Of a stretch of 64,000 bases of DNA, positions 8,052 to 16,729 are shown in pieces (position 1 is the stretch's first letter; every line of letters starts with the position of its first letter). Origin of the DNA: Polaribacter marinus (GTDB lineage: Bacteria > Bacteroidota > Bacteroidia > Flavobacteriales > Flavobacteriaceae); contig NZ_JAKQYM010000001.1 of NCBI RefSeq assembly GCF_022662535.1, positions 124,001 to 188,000 on the forward strand, in the 5' to 3' direction. The notes under the pieces were generated by a model. The model was not told the origin of the DNA. It was given only the letters and a program-made list of their open reading frames with translations, and did no database searches. The translations under genes were made by a program, and so were the position numbers.

Positions 8052-10475
8052 ATGAAGTTAAATAAAATTTTACCTTACGTTATTGCAATTGCTATTTTTG
8101 TTTTAGCGTCTATAATCTATTTTCATCCTGTTTTAAAAGGGCAAAAAATATCTCAGTCCGATATTACTCAGTTTAAAGGAATGGTTAAAGAGATTAACGA
8201 TTTTAGAGCTGAAAATAATACCGAACCTTATTGGACAGGTTCTTCTTTTAGTGGAATGCCAACATATCAGGTAAGTACGTATTACCCAAATGATTTTGTA
8301 AGAGTTTTGGATAGAACTTTACGGTTTTTGCCAAGACCTGCAGATTATACTTTTTTGTATTTCTTAAGTTTCTTTGTCTTGATGATGGCTTTGAAAGTTA
8401 ATTGGAGGTTGGCTATTTTAGGAGCACTTGCCTTTGGTTTTTCAACCTATTTAATTATCATATTTGGAGCAGGACATAATGCGAAAGCACATGCAATTGC
8501 ATACATGCCTTTGGTGTTAGCAGGTATTTTGTGGGTTTTTCAGAAACGATATATTTTAGGTTTCTTGGTTACAGGCGTTGCAATGGCTCTAGAAATCTAT
8601 ACAAATCATCCACAGATGACCTATTATCTAGGTTTCTGTTTAATTATTTTAGGAATTGTAGAAGGTATAAACGCTATTAAAGAAAAAGTATTACCTACAT
8701 TTTTTAAACAAACAGTAATCATTATTGCAGCTGTTTTATTAGGAATTGGAGCAAATTCTCCTCGCTTAATGGCGATGAAAGAATATGCAGACCATAGTAC
8801 AAGAGGAAAATCAGAATTGACTATAAATCCTGATGGAAGTAAAAAAGAAGCATCAAAAGGATTAGATAAAGCATATATTACTGAATACAGTTATGCAAAA
8901 TTAGAAACGTTTAATTTATTCATTCCGCGTTTTATGGGAGGCGGAACTGTTGAGGAATTAGGTGAAGGTTCTAATTTTTATAAAACAATAGAAGATAAAG
9001 CAGGAAAAAAAGTAGCTAAAGATTACTCTAAACAAGCACTTACCTATTGGGGAGATCAAAACATTGTAGAAGCACCTGCTTATATAGGAGCCGTAATTTT
9101 CTTTTTATTTTTCTTGGGAATTTTCTTAGTTAAAGGACGTTTAAAGCAATGGTTAGTTGCGGCAACCGTATTTTCGGTTTTAATGAGTTGGGGACGGAAT
9201 TTTGAGGTGTTGACCAACGTTTTTATTGATTACTTCCCTTTGTATAATAAATTTAGAGCAGTTTCATCCATACAAGTAATTGCAGAATTATGTGTACCCA
9301 TTTTAGGAATATTGGCTTTAAAAGAATTCTTTTCTTCTAAAATTACTTCGAAAGAAAAACAAGATGCATTAAAAAAAGCAGTTTATGCTTTTGGAGGATT
9401 AATAATTGTTGGTTTTTTATTAGCACACGGATTTTCAACTTTTGAAGGTTTAAGAGATGCACAATACAACCAGTTACCTGGATTAACAGATGCTATTATT
9501 GCAGATAGAAAATCGATGTTATTTGTAGATACTTTACGTTCTTTAGTTTTAATGATTCTTTCAGCGGGTGTTTTATGGATGTTATTAAAAAATAAATTAA
9601 AACAAGGTATTGTTATCATAGCATTGACAGTTTTTGTTTTATTTGATTTAATTTCTGTGGATAAAAAATATGTAAATGAAGATGATTTTAAAGCAGCAAG
9701 AAAAATAGAAAAACCATTTACAGCTTCGGCCACAGATAAATTAATATTACAAGATAAAACACATTTTAGAGTTGGTAATTTTACGGTGAACCCAATGAAT
9801 GATGGAAGTACTTCTTATTTTCATCAATCTATAGGCGGTTATCACGCGGCAAAAATGGGACGTTATCAAGAGCTTTTTGATTATCAAATCGCCAAAAATA
9901 ATATGCAGGTTTTAAACATGTTAAATACAAAATACTTTATTGTTGGTAATGATAAAGGAGAGAAACAAGCGCAATTAAATCCTGATGCAAATGGAAATGT
10001 ATGGTTTGTAGATAAAGTACAAGTAGTAAATTCTGCAAATGAAGAAATGCAAACTCTAGATTCATTGAACACAAAAACAACGGCAGTTTTAGATTTAAAG
10101 AATTTAAAAGAAAAAATAAATTTTCCAAAAGAAAAAGATTCAACGGCAGTAATTGAATTGTTAAATTACGATGTTAATTCGTTAACTTATCAATCCAAAA
10201 CAACAAAAGATCAATTTGCTGTTTTTTCTGAAATTTATTATAAAGATGGTTGGAATGCTTATGTTGATGGGAAATTAACACCGCATTTTAGAGTGAATTA
10301 TGTTTTACGAGGAATGATTGTTCCAAAAGGAAAGCATTCAATTGAATTTAAATTTGAGCCCAAAGTAATTCAGCAAGGAAAAATTATTTCTCTAACGTCG
10401 TACGGATTATTACTATTAATTTCCGTTGCTTGGTTCTTCTATGAACAAAAAAAAACAAAAAATAATGTACAGTAA
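8052..10475 (+). CDS. YfhO-family membrane protein (lipid-linked glycosyltransferase-like)
   Basis: 807 residues with a signal-anchor start, about a dozen membrane spans up to about residue 520, a soluble region of some 200 residues, and a last span before a basic C-terminus. It matches the YfhO family (PF09586), GT-C-like integral membrane proteins thought to glycosylate lipid-carried glycans such as lipoteichoic acid in Firmicutes. Conserved-looking pieces are SDITQFKGM near the N-terminus and GGYHAAKMGRYQ in the soluble part. Its place before a methyltransferase, two glycosyltransferases and a flippase supports a surface-polysaccharide role. Its end overlaps the next gene. Confidence 0.85.
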   Translation: MKLNKILPYVIAIAIFVLASIIYFHPVLKGQKISQSDITQFKGMVKEINDFRAENNTEPYWTGSSFSGMPTYQVSTYYPNDFVRVLDRTLRFLPRPADYTFLYFLSFFVLMMALKVNWRLAILGALAFGFSTYLIIIFGAGHNAKAHAIAYMPLVLAGILWVFQKRYILGFLVTGVAMALEIYTNHPQMTYYLGFCLIILGIVEGINAIKEKVLPTFFKQTVIIIAAVLLGIGANSPRLMAMKEYADHSTRGKSELTINPDGSKKEASKGLDKAYITEYSYAKLETFNLFIPRFMGGGTVEELGEGSNFYKTIEDKAGKKVAKDYSKQALTYWGDQNIVEAPAYIGAVIFFLFFLGIFLVKGRLKQWLVAATVFSVLMSWGRNFEVLTNVFIDYFPLYNKFRAVSSIQVIAELCVPILGILALKEFFSSKITSKEKQDALKKAVYAFGGLIIVGFLLAHGFSTFEGLRDAQYNQLPGLTDAIIADRKSMLFVDTLRSLVLMILSAGVLWMLLKNKLKQGIVIIALTVFVLFDLISVDKKYVNEDDFKAARKIEKPFTASATDKLILQDKTHFRVGNFTVNPMNDGSTSYFHQSIGGYHAAKMGRYQELFDYQIAKNNMQVLNMLNTKYFIVGNDKGEKQAQLNPDANGNVWFVDKVQVVNSANEEMQTLDSLNTKTTAVLDLKNLKEKINFPKEKDSTAVIELLNYDVNSLTYQSKTTKDQFAVFSEIYYKDGWNAYVDGKLTPHFRVNYVLRGMIVPKGKHSIEFKFEPKVIQQGKIISLTSYGLLLLISVAWFFYEQKKTKNNVQ

Positions 10476-10980
10476 AATTCCTTCAAAAAGATATGAGCAT
10501 ACGCTAGCTTTTCTACAAAAAGTTTTACCAAGTCCTGCAACTGTTTTAGATCTGGGAATTAGAAATCCTTTCTCTGAAATTATGGAGCAAAATGGATACA
10601 CTGTTATCAATACAGAAGGGGAAGATTTAGATATTTTACCGGAAATAGTAAAAAAACACAAAGTGGACGCAGTTACTGCTTTCGAAATTTTAGAACATTT
10701 ATTAGCTCCGTTTAATGTGTTAAGAGAAATTGAAGCTACTCAATTAATTGCTACAATTCCGTTAAATTTATGGTTTGCAAAAGCTTATAGAAGTAAAACT
10801 GATATGTGGGATCGTCACTATCATGAGTTTGAAGATTGGCAATTTGATTGGTTATTAGAAAAATCTGGTTGGCAAATTCAAGAACAAGAAAAATGGACAA
10901 GTCCAATAGATAAAATAGGATTTAGACCTATTTTACGAAAATTTACTCCAAGATATTATGCAGTTTCTGCAACCAAATAA
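10465..10980 (+). CDS. class I SAM-dependent methyltransferase
   Basis: About 171 residues from the ATG at 10465. Alternatives are the ATG at 10441 and a TTG at 10426, both deeper inside the YfhO gene; I prefer 10465 because MYSKIPSKRYEHT looks like a natural start. The Rossmann-type core is visible as VLDLGIRNPF (motif I, atypical with few glycines), an acidic EGEDLDILPE stretch, and FEILEHLLAPF. The acceptor is unknown; context suggests modification of a glycan or lipid-linked sugar. It overlaps YfhO by 11 bases and is followed 7 bases later by a glycosyltransferase. Confidence 0.78.
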   Translation: MYSKIPSKRYEHTLAFLQKVLPSPATVLDLGIRNPFSEIMEQNGYTVINTEGEDLDILPEIVKKHKVDAVTAFEILEHLLAPFNVLREIEATQLIATIPLNLWFAKAYRSKTDMWDRHYHEFEDWQFDWLLEKSGWQIQEQEKWTSPIDKIGFRPILRKFTPRYYAVSATK

Positions 10981-10987
10981 ATCGAAA

Positions 10988-12211
10988 ATGCATGCTATTT
11001 TAATGATTGTTGACGGATATTATCCTGCAGATATTCGTGTTAGAAAAGAAGCTGAATCTTTAGCGTTAAAACACAATGTTTTTGTTTTGTGTTGTAGAAA
11101 AGAAAATGATCAAAAAGTTGAAATCATTAAAAATGTAACTGTATTAAGAGAAATATTTTACAAAAGTTTTACTGAAAAAGGATTGATTGATATGCGGTTA
11201 GCAATCAATTTTGTACATCCAAAATTTCATAAAATCCTACCAGAGATGATCAATAAAAACAATATTGATGTTATTCACGTGCATGATTTACCTCTCGCTA
11301 AAACAGGTTTTTTTGCGGCAAAAAAATACCATTTAAAATCCGTTTTAGATTTACATGAAAATTATGCAGCAGCACTATTAACTTGGTTTTCTTGGAGAAA
11401 GAATCCTGTGATAAGATTGAAAAATAAAATATTTTTTAATCATAAAAGATGGCAAGATTATGAAAATCGGATTATTAAAAAATACGATAGAATTATTGCG
11501 GTAGTAGAAGAAATGAAAGATAGAATTGTTACAGATACAGCTATAGATGAAAGTAAGATTACAGTAATTACCAACTCAGAAAAGAAAGACTTTGTTGCAA
11601 ATTTTGATGCAACAGAAAATTCTTTTTTTAAAGATCATAAAGACCAATTTATTATATCGTATGTTGGTGGTTTTGGTCCTCATAGAGGATTGCAAACGGC
11701 TATTGAAGGTATGAAAGACGTTTCTAAACAAATCCCCAATGCTTTATTAGCCTTAATTGGTCCTGCAAATAATGATGTAAAAAGTTATTTAGAAAATTTA
11801 ATTGATGAATTTAATGTTCGAGAAAATGTTGTTATTTACGGAAGTCAGCCATTTAAGAAGGTTGTAAAAATAATGCAAAGTTCTGATGTAAATATCATTC
11901 CTCATATTTCTAACTTACATACAGAAAGTACTATTCCACATAAATTATTTCAGATACTACTTTCCAAAAAACCTTTATTAGTCTCTAATTGTGCTCCGTT
12001 AGAAAGAGTCGTAAAATCGAATGATATTGGTACTATATTTAAAGCAGGACAAGCAGAAAGTTTTTCTAAAGAAATTATTAAAGTTTATAATAATTACGAA
12101 ACAGCGATGCAAAAAGCTGCCAATGGCTTTGAGTTAGCTTATAATGGTGATTTAAATTGGGAGTTTACTGAAAAAAAACTACTACATTTATATGAAAATT
12201 TAGAATCTTGA
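10988..12211 (+). CDS. GT4-type glycosyltransferase
   Basis: 408 residues from the ATG at 10988. A longer frame begins at 10958 inside the methyltransferase gene, but MHAILMIVDGYYPADIRVRKEAE is the usual GT-B N-terminal strand and loop. The C-terminal domain shows ISYVGGFGPHRGLQ and the donor-binding segment STIPHKLFQILLSKKPLLVSN. It probably transfers a sugar from a nucleotide donor to a lipid-linked or surface glycan at the inner face of the membrane. The stop codon TGA overlaps the TTG start of the following gene. Confidence 0.88.
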   Translation: MHAILMIVDGYYPADIRVRKEAESLALKHNVFVLCCRKENDQKVEIIKNVTVLREIFYKSFTEKGLIDMRLAINFVHPKFHKILPEMINKNNIDVIHVHDLPLAKTGFFAAKKYHLKSVLDLHENYAAALLTWFSWRKNPVIRLKNKIFFNHKRWQDYENRIIKKYDRIIAVVEEMKDRIVTDTAIDESKITVITNSEKKDFVANFDATENSFFKDHKDQFIISYVGGFGPHRGLQTAIEGMKDVSKQIPNALLALIGPANNDVKSYLENLIDEFNVRENVVIYGSQPFKKVVKIMQSSDVNIIPHISNLHTESTIPHKLFQILLSKKPLLVSNCAPLERVVKSNDIGTIFKAGQAESFSKEIIKVYNNYETAMQKAANGFELAYNGDLNWEFTEKKLLHLYENLES

Positions 12212-13473
12212 AAGTATTAATAATTACTTATTATTGGCCACCAGCAGGAGGTTCCGGCGTTCAGCGTTGGTTGAAATTTGTAAAATATTTGCTAGAATTT
12301 GGTATTGATCCTATTGTGTATACGGTTGACAATGCAAATTATCCGAAAGAAGATATTACGTTAAAAAATGAGGTTCCTAATACTATTGAAATTTTAAAAC
12401 AACCAATTTGGGAACCAACCAATTTGTTGTTTTGGAAAAAGAAAAATCAAACTAAAAAAGATATATCTAATATAAGTAATAGCGGTTTGTTATCTTTTAT
12501 ACGTGGAAATTTTTTTATTCCAGACCCTAAAGTTTTTTGGGTAAAACCTTCCGTAAAATTTCTTCAAAAATATTTAGATGAAAATAAAATTGATGTAATT
12601 ATTTCTACAGGTCCTCCACATAGTATGCATTTAATTGCACAACAATTACATCAAAATAATGATTTAAAATGGATTGCAGATTTTAGAGATCCTTGGTCCA
12701 ATTTATATTACAATAAAGATTTTAATCAGCAGAAATTTGCGGTTAATAAGAACGTAAAATTAGAAACATCAGTTTTAAAAAAAGCAGATTGTATTTTAAC
12801 GGTAAGCAATACATTAAAAAAAGAATTTGCTAAAAAAGCAAGTAGAGTAGAGGTAATTACCAATGGTTTTGATGATGAAGTATTAAAGAATAATTCGATT
12901 GCTTTAGATGCAAAGTTCACAATTTCTTATATTGGTTTGCTGCCAAAACAAAGTAATCCAAAAGTATTATTTAAAGTTTTACAGGAACTTTGTGTACAAA
13001 ATGAAGATTTTAAAAATGATTTAAAATTGAATTTTATTGGAGATATTTCTGATGAAGTAAAAGTACAAATCTCGCAAAATAATTTGTTAGATAATACTAG
13101 TTTTTTTGGGTATGTTTCTCATAATAAGGCTATTGAGTGTCAAAAAAAAGCACAAGTATTGTTGTTGTTAATTCCGAATGTGGAAAATTCTAAAGGAATT
13201 TTAACAGGAAAATTATTTGAGTATTTAACGGCAAAAAGACCCATTTTAGCTATTGGTCCGGAAGATGGAGATTTGTCAGAAATTTTAAAAGAAACCAATG
13301 CTGGTGTTGTAATTGATTTTGAGAATGAAGAAAAATTATCATTAGAAATAGAAAAATTATATCATCAATATAAAACAGGCAATTTAGAAGTAAGCTCTAA
13401 AAATATCGAGAAATATCACAGAAAAGAATTAACCAAAGAGTTAGCTTTGGTAATTAAAAGTTTACATTCGTAA
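12208..13473 (+). CDS. GT4-like glycosyltransferase, TTG start
   Basis: 421 residues. The start is TTG at 12208, nested with the preceding stop in the tetramer TTGA, a sign of coupled translation. The N-terminus VLIITYYWPPAGGSGVQRW is diagnostic for a Bacteroidota GT4-like group; the C-terminal half has ISYIGLLPKQ and the donor loop GILTGKLFEYLTAKRPILAIGP. Donor and acceptor sugars are unknown. The flippase follows after 2 bases. Confidence 0.88.
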   Translation: MKVLIITYYWPPAGGSGVQRWLKFVKYLLEFGIDPIVYTVDNANYPKEDITLKNEVPNTIEILKQPIWEPTNLLFWKKKNQTKKDISNISNSGLLSFIRGNFFIPDPKVFWVKPSVKFLQKYLDENKIDVIISTGPPHSMHLIAQQLHQNNDLKWIADFRDPWSNLYYNKDFNQQKFAVNKNVKLETSVLKKADCILTVSNTLKKEFAKKASRVEVITNGFDDEVLKNNSIALDAKFTISYIGLLPKQSNPKVLFKVLQELCVQNEDFKNDLKLNFIGDISDEVKVQISQNNLLDNTSFFGYVSHNKAIECQKKAQVLLLLIPNVENSKGILTGKLFEYLTAKRPILAIGPEDGDLSEILKETNAGVVIDFENEEKLSLEIEKLYHQYKTGNLEVSSKNIEKYHRKELTKELALVIKSLHS

Positions 13474-13475
13474 CT

Positions 13476-14963
13476 ATGGGGATCATATTAAAACAATCTT
13501 TTAAAAATACACTTTTTATTTACCTAGGCTTTGCCTTTGGGGGAATCAATACTTTGTTTTTATATACTCGATTTTTAGAAGATGAATATTATGGTTTGGT
13601 TACTTTTTTATTGTCTACTTCTAATTTATTAATGCCTTTAATTGCTTTAGGTGTTCATCATACTATTGTAAAATTTTATTCTAGTTATTTTACAAAATTA
13701 GAGAGAGATCGTTTTTTATCATCCATACTTTTTTTACCCTTATTAGTTGCAATACCCATTGCATATTTTGGGAATTTTTTTTATGAAGAGATTGGTAATT
13801 ATTTATCTATAGAGAATCCAATTATTAAAGATTATACGTTTGTTATTTATTTAATTGCTGTGGCTTGTGCTTATTTTGAAATATTTTATGCTTGGGCTAA
13901 AGTTCAATTTCAATCTGTTTTTGGAAATATTTTAAAAGAATTATATAATAGAGTGGTGGTAATGATTTTATTATTTGCCGTTTATTTTGAATTGATTTCT
14001 AAGCCTGAGTTTATTTACTATTTAACAGCGGCATATTTTTTAAGAATGTTTATAATGATGTTTTATGCATTTAAATTATACATGCCTAAACTTACCTTTT
14101 CTAAACCTGATAATTTTAAAGAAGTAATTCGTTTTTCTGGCTATATTATTTTAGCAGGAAGTGCTGGAGCAATCATTTTAGATATTGATAAGTTTATGAT
14201 TCCGGGTAAAGAATCTTTAGTAAAAGCTGCTTATTATTCTGTAGCCGTTTTTATTGGGTCTTTTATTGAAGCGCCAAGTAGGGCGATGTTAAATATTTTA
14301 CAACCATTAACTTCTAAGACCTTAAACGAAGAAAATCATAAAGAGGTGGCTTCTTTGTATAAAAAGAGTTCTATCAATTTACTATTAATTAGTGGACTTT
14401 TTTTTGTCTTGATAAATGCCAATATAGGTCAGTTATTTAATTTATTACCTAAAGAATATGCTGGTGGAACATTGGTAGTATTAATGATTTCTTCATTAAA
14501 ATTATACAATGGCTTTTTAGGAAACAATGGTGCTATTATAAATAATTCTAAGTTTTATAGAATCACTTTACCCATTAGTATTGCTATGGCTTTGTCTGTT
14601 TATTTTTTGAATAAACTTTTTTATTATCAGTTAGATATGGGAACGGATGGTTTGGCATTAGCGACTTTAATTGTGATCTTTTTTGCCAATACATTTAAAT
14701 TGTTTTTTATAAAAAGGAAGTTTTCTATGACTCCTTTTACAGATAAGTCTCTTAAAATGATTCTAATAATTGTGATGTTATATCTAGCTTTTAACTTTTG
14801 GGATTTTCCAATAGCTAATATCTATGTGTGGAAGTTTCCTATTCATCCAATTATCAATATAGCTTTAAAGAGTATAATCATTATAATGGCATACATCTTC
14901 TTGGTTCTTAAACTTAATATTTCTAATGAGTTTGACAATCTTTTAAAAAAATATTATAAATAG
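13476..14963 (+). CDS. oligosaccharide flippase (Wzx/MATE-like)
   Basis: 495 residues with about 14 predicted membrane helices and no signal peptide, typical in size and layout for polysaccharide-biosynthesis flippases of the MOP superfamily. It would move the lipid-linked glycan assembled by the preceding glycosyltransferases across the inner membrane. Position as the last gene of the operon fits that role. Its 3' end overlaps the convergent DUF6122 gene by 10 bases; no terminator is visible between them. Confidence 0.86.
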   Translation: MGIILKQSFKNTLFIYLGFAFGGINTLFLYTRFLEDEYYGLVTFLLSTSNLLMPLIALGVHHTIVKFYSSYFTKLERDRFLSSILFLPLLVAIPIAYFGNFFYEEIGNYLSIENPIIKDYTFVIYLIAVACAYFEIFYAWAKVQFQSVFGNILKELYNRVVVMILLFAVYFELISKPEFIYYLTAAYFLRMFIMMFYAFKLYMPKLTFSKPDNFKEVIRFSGYIILAGSAGAIILDIDKFMIPGKESLVKAAYYSVAVFIGSFIEAPSRAMLNILQPLTSKTLNEENHKEVASLYKKSSINLLLISGLFFVLINANIGQLFNLLPKEYAGGTLVVLMISSLKLYNGFLGNNGAIINNSKFYRITLPISIAMALSVYFLNKLFYYQLDMGTDGLALATLIVIFFANTFKLFFIKRKFSMTPFTDKSLKMILIIVMLYLAFNFWDFPIANIYVWKFPIHPIINIALKSIIIIMAYIFLVLKLNISNEFDNLLKKYYK

Positions 14964-15262
14964 CAATCGATATAATCTGTAAGCATGTGAAATAGCAAAG
15001 CTATACAGAGAACTCTTGTCTTTTTAAAGAATAAGCCAACACAATAAAAACCAATTGCAATATAAGAATGCAAGGGATGAAAATTGATACTACATCTATT
15101 TTTATCAAAGATTGGTGTTGCTAATAAATGATCTAGGTCTACCAACATAGAAAATAAAAAAATAAAATAGACAACTTTCCAGTTTTTCTTGAAGAAAAAA
15201 TAGGCTATAAAAAGTGGAGCTACAAAATGTAGTCCATAATGTATCGTAAATTCTAAAGACAT
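14954..15262 (-). CDS. DUF6122 membrane protein
   Basis: 102 residues with three to four hydrophobic helices. It has His/Asp-rich spots facing the membrane (HYGLHFVAP, VDLDHLLATP, HPLHSY, FHMLTDYIDC), a pattern seen in DUF6122 and reminiscent of small metal-dependent membrane hydrolases of the DUF457/YdjM type. Function unknown. It is expressed away from the regulator gene behind it, whose terminator lies just upstream of this start. Confidence 0.78.
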   Translation of the reverse strand: MSLEFTIHYGLHFVAPLFIAYFFFKKNWKVVYFIFLFSMLVDLDHLLATPIFDKNRCSINFHPLHSYIAIGFYCVGLFFKKTRVLCIALLFHMLTDYIDCYL

Positions 15263-15266
15263 AAAT

Positions 15267-15297
15267 AAAAAAAAAGGCTTATTAGAAATAAGCCTTT
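15267..15297 (-). terminator. rho-independent terminator of the Crp-type regulator gene
   Basis: An 11-bp stem (AAAGGCTTATT with AATAAGCCTTT, loop of 3) is followed on the minus strand by a run of about nine T. It lies downstream of the gene ending at 15397 and right before the DUF6122 start. Confidence 0.8.
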
Positions 15298-15396
15298 ATA
15301 TTAATTGCTAATATAGCAATTAATTAGGGGAATAATAAGCGGCAAAACTAGGTTATTCTCAATGTCTATATCTTAACCTATGTTTATCAATTTTAT

Positions 15397-15972
15397 TTAT
15401 TTTGAAAATATTTTTTTTCTAATTCTACTTAATTGAACAGGAGTGATATTTAAATAAGATGCAATATGATACTGTGGTATTAAGTTTTCGATATTAGGAA
15501 TTTTCTTTTTTAGTTTTATATATCTTTCTGTTGCATTTAAAACGCTTAAATCGTAAACTTTCGATTCTAAAGTTAAATAAACAACTTCTAATGCAGATGC
15601 ATAAAAACGACAAATTTGTTTATCTTTTTTTATTAGTTCTTTAAGATTTTTAAAATTGACAGCATACACTTCACAATCAGATAAACAATCATATGAAAAT
15701 CTTGAGGGTTTATTTAGTAAAAGAGCTCTTAAGGCTCCTAATATTTTATAAGGAATAAATATTTGTCTATTATATTCTTTGCCTTTTGTATCTGTGTCAA
15801 AAGATCTTATAACTCCAGATTTTAAAACATATATGTCTTTGGGTCTTTCTCCAATTTTAACAATGCTATCTCCTTTTTTTAGTTTTTTAATTCGAACTAA
15901 AGCAACTAAAAGATCTCGAGACTCTTTTGATAAAGGACTAATACTATTGATGAAATCATTGAAAAGTTTCAT
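15397..15972 (-). CDS. Crp/Fnr-family transcriptional regulator
   Basis: 191 residues. Residues of about 25-115 form a cyclic-nucleotide-binding-type beta roll (KKGDSIVKIGERPKDIYVLKSGVIRSF). The C-terminal part has a helix-turn-helix (QYHIASYLNITPVQLSRIRKKI), typical of the short Bacteroidota Crp group. The usual Arg/Ser cAMP phosphate-binding signature is not evident, so the effector is unknown. It stands as a single gene with its own terminator; targets cannot be inferred. Confidence 0.88.
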   Translation of the reverse strand: MKLFNDFINSISPLSKESRDLLVALVRIKKLKKGDSIVKIGERPKDIYVLKSGVIRSFDTDTKGKEYNRQIFIPYKILGALRALLLNKPSRFSYDCLSDCEVYAVNFKNLKELIKKDKQICRFYASALEVVYLTLESKVYDLSVLNATERYIKLKKKIPNIENLIPQYHIASYLNITPVQLSRIRKKIFSK

Positions 15973-16041
15973 AAAATATTTTTATTTTCTAAAAAGAGAG
16001 TGCTTAAACTGTTGAAAACCAATGTTTAAATTTAATGCTTT

Positions 16042-16641
16042 TTATTTTAAGTAGCTAATTGCATTTGGACCTTCCATGAAAAGTAAGTCTAGAATAGATA
16101 AGTTTGGTATAAAGCCATGGTTGTCATCAAACATTTGAATGTAATTTTTCACCAACTTTTTAGGTTGATATTTTCTGTCTGCTAGTATTCTAAAATCAGG
16201 TTCTTTGCTTTGAGTTTGGTATTCAGAAGTTTTTGTAAAGTCAGAATTTAGTTGAAGAGCATCTGTAATAAACAAAAAAGTATCAATATTTATATCTTGA
16301 AGGTACTTGTATTTTTTCTCAAAAATAGGTGCAATATCATGCTCAAAAAATTCAAAAAAAGGAGAGGATCTATAAGCTGTTTGTAAAGATTTTAAATGTT
16401 GATCTTGCCATGGAAAATCATTTTCTACTAAAGTATCTTTTGTTTTCTTTCTTCCTTCATTAACTTGATGTTTTACAGGAATATTTAATAATTGCTTACC
16501 ATTTGTATTGTAAATATAGCATCTGTTTCTATAGCTCTGTTTTTGGAAATTATCTTCCATTTCAAAAACAACTTTATCAGATTTTACAATTTCTGAATAT
16601 TGAGAAATAGGTCCAAAGTATGTAGGTATAAATAGTGACAT
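16042..16641 (-). CDS. WbqC family protein
   Basis: 199 residues matching WbqC-like proteins (PF08889): an N-terminal YFGPISQYSEIVKS, then NFQKQSYRNRCYI and LLNIPVKH. Members occur in O-antigen clusters and elsewhere; an enzymatic role in sugar modification is suspected but not proven. No signal peptide. It precedes nothing obviously co-transcribed; the signal peptidase gene lies 88 bases behind its start and points the same way. Confidence 0.85.
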   Translation of the reverse strand: MSLFIPTYFGPISQYSEIVKSDKVVFEMEDNFQKQSYRNRCYIYNTNGKQLLNIPVKHQVNEGRKKTKDTLVENDFPWQDQHLKSLQTAYRSSPFFEFFEHDIAPIFEKKYKYLQDINIDTFLFITDALQLNSDFTKTSEYQTQSKEPDFRILADRKYQPKKLVKNYIQMFDDNHGFIPNLSILDLLFMEGPNAISYLK

Positions 16642-16729
16642 TTCTTATTTGAATTCAGTTTACAATCACAGTTATCAGTGCTAATTGTTAACAGAATTGC
16701 TAATCAACACTAAAACTTGTTACTTAAAA

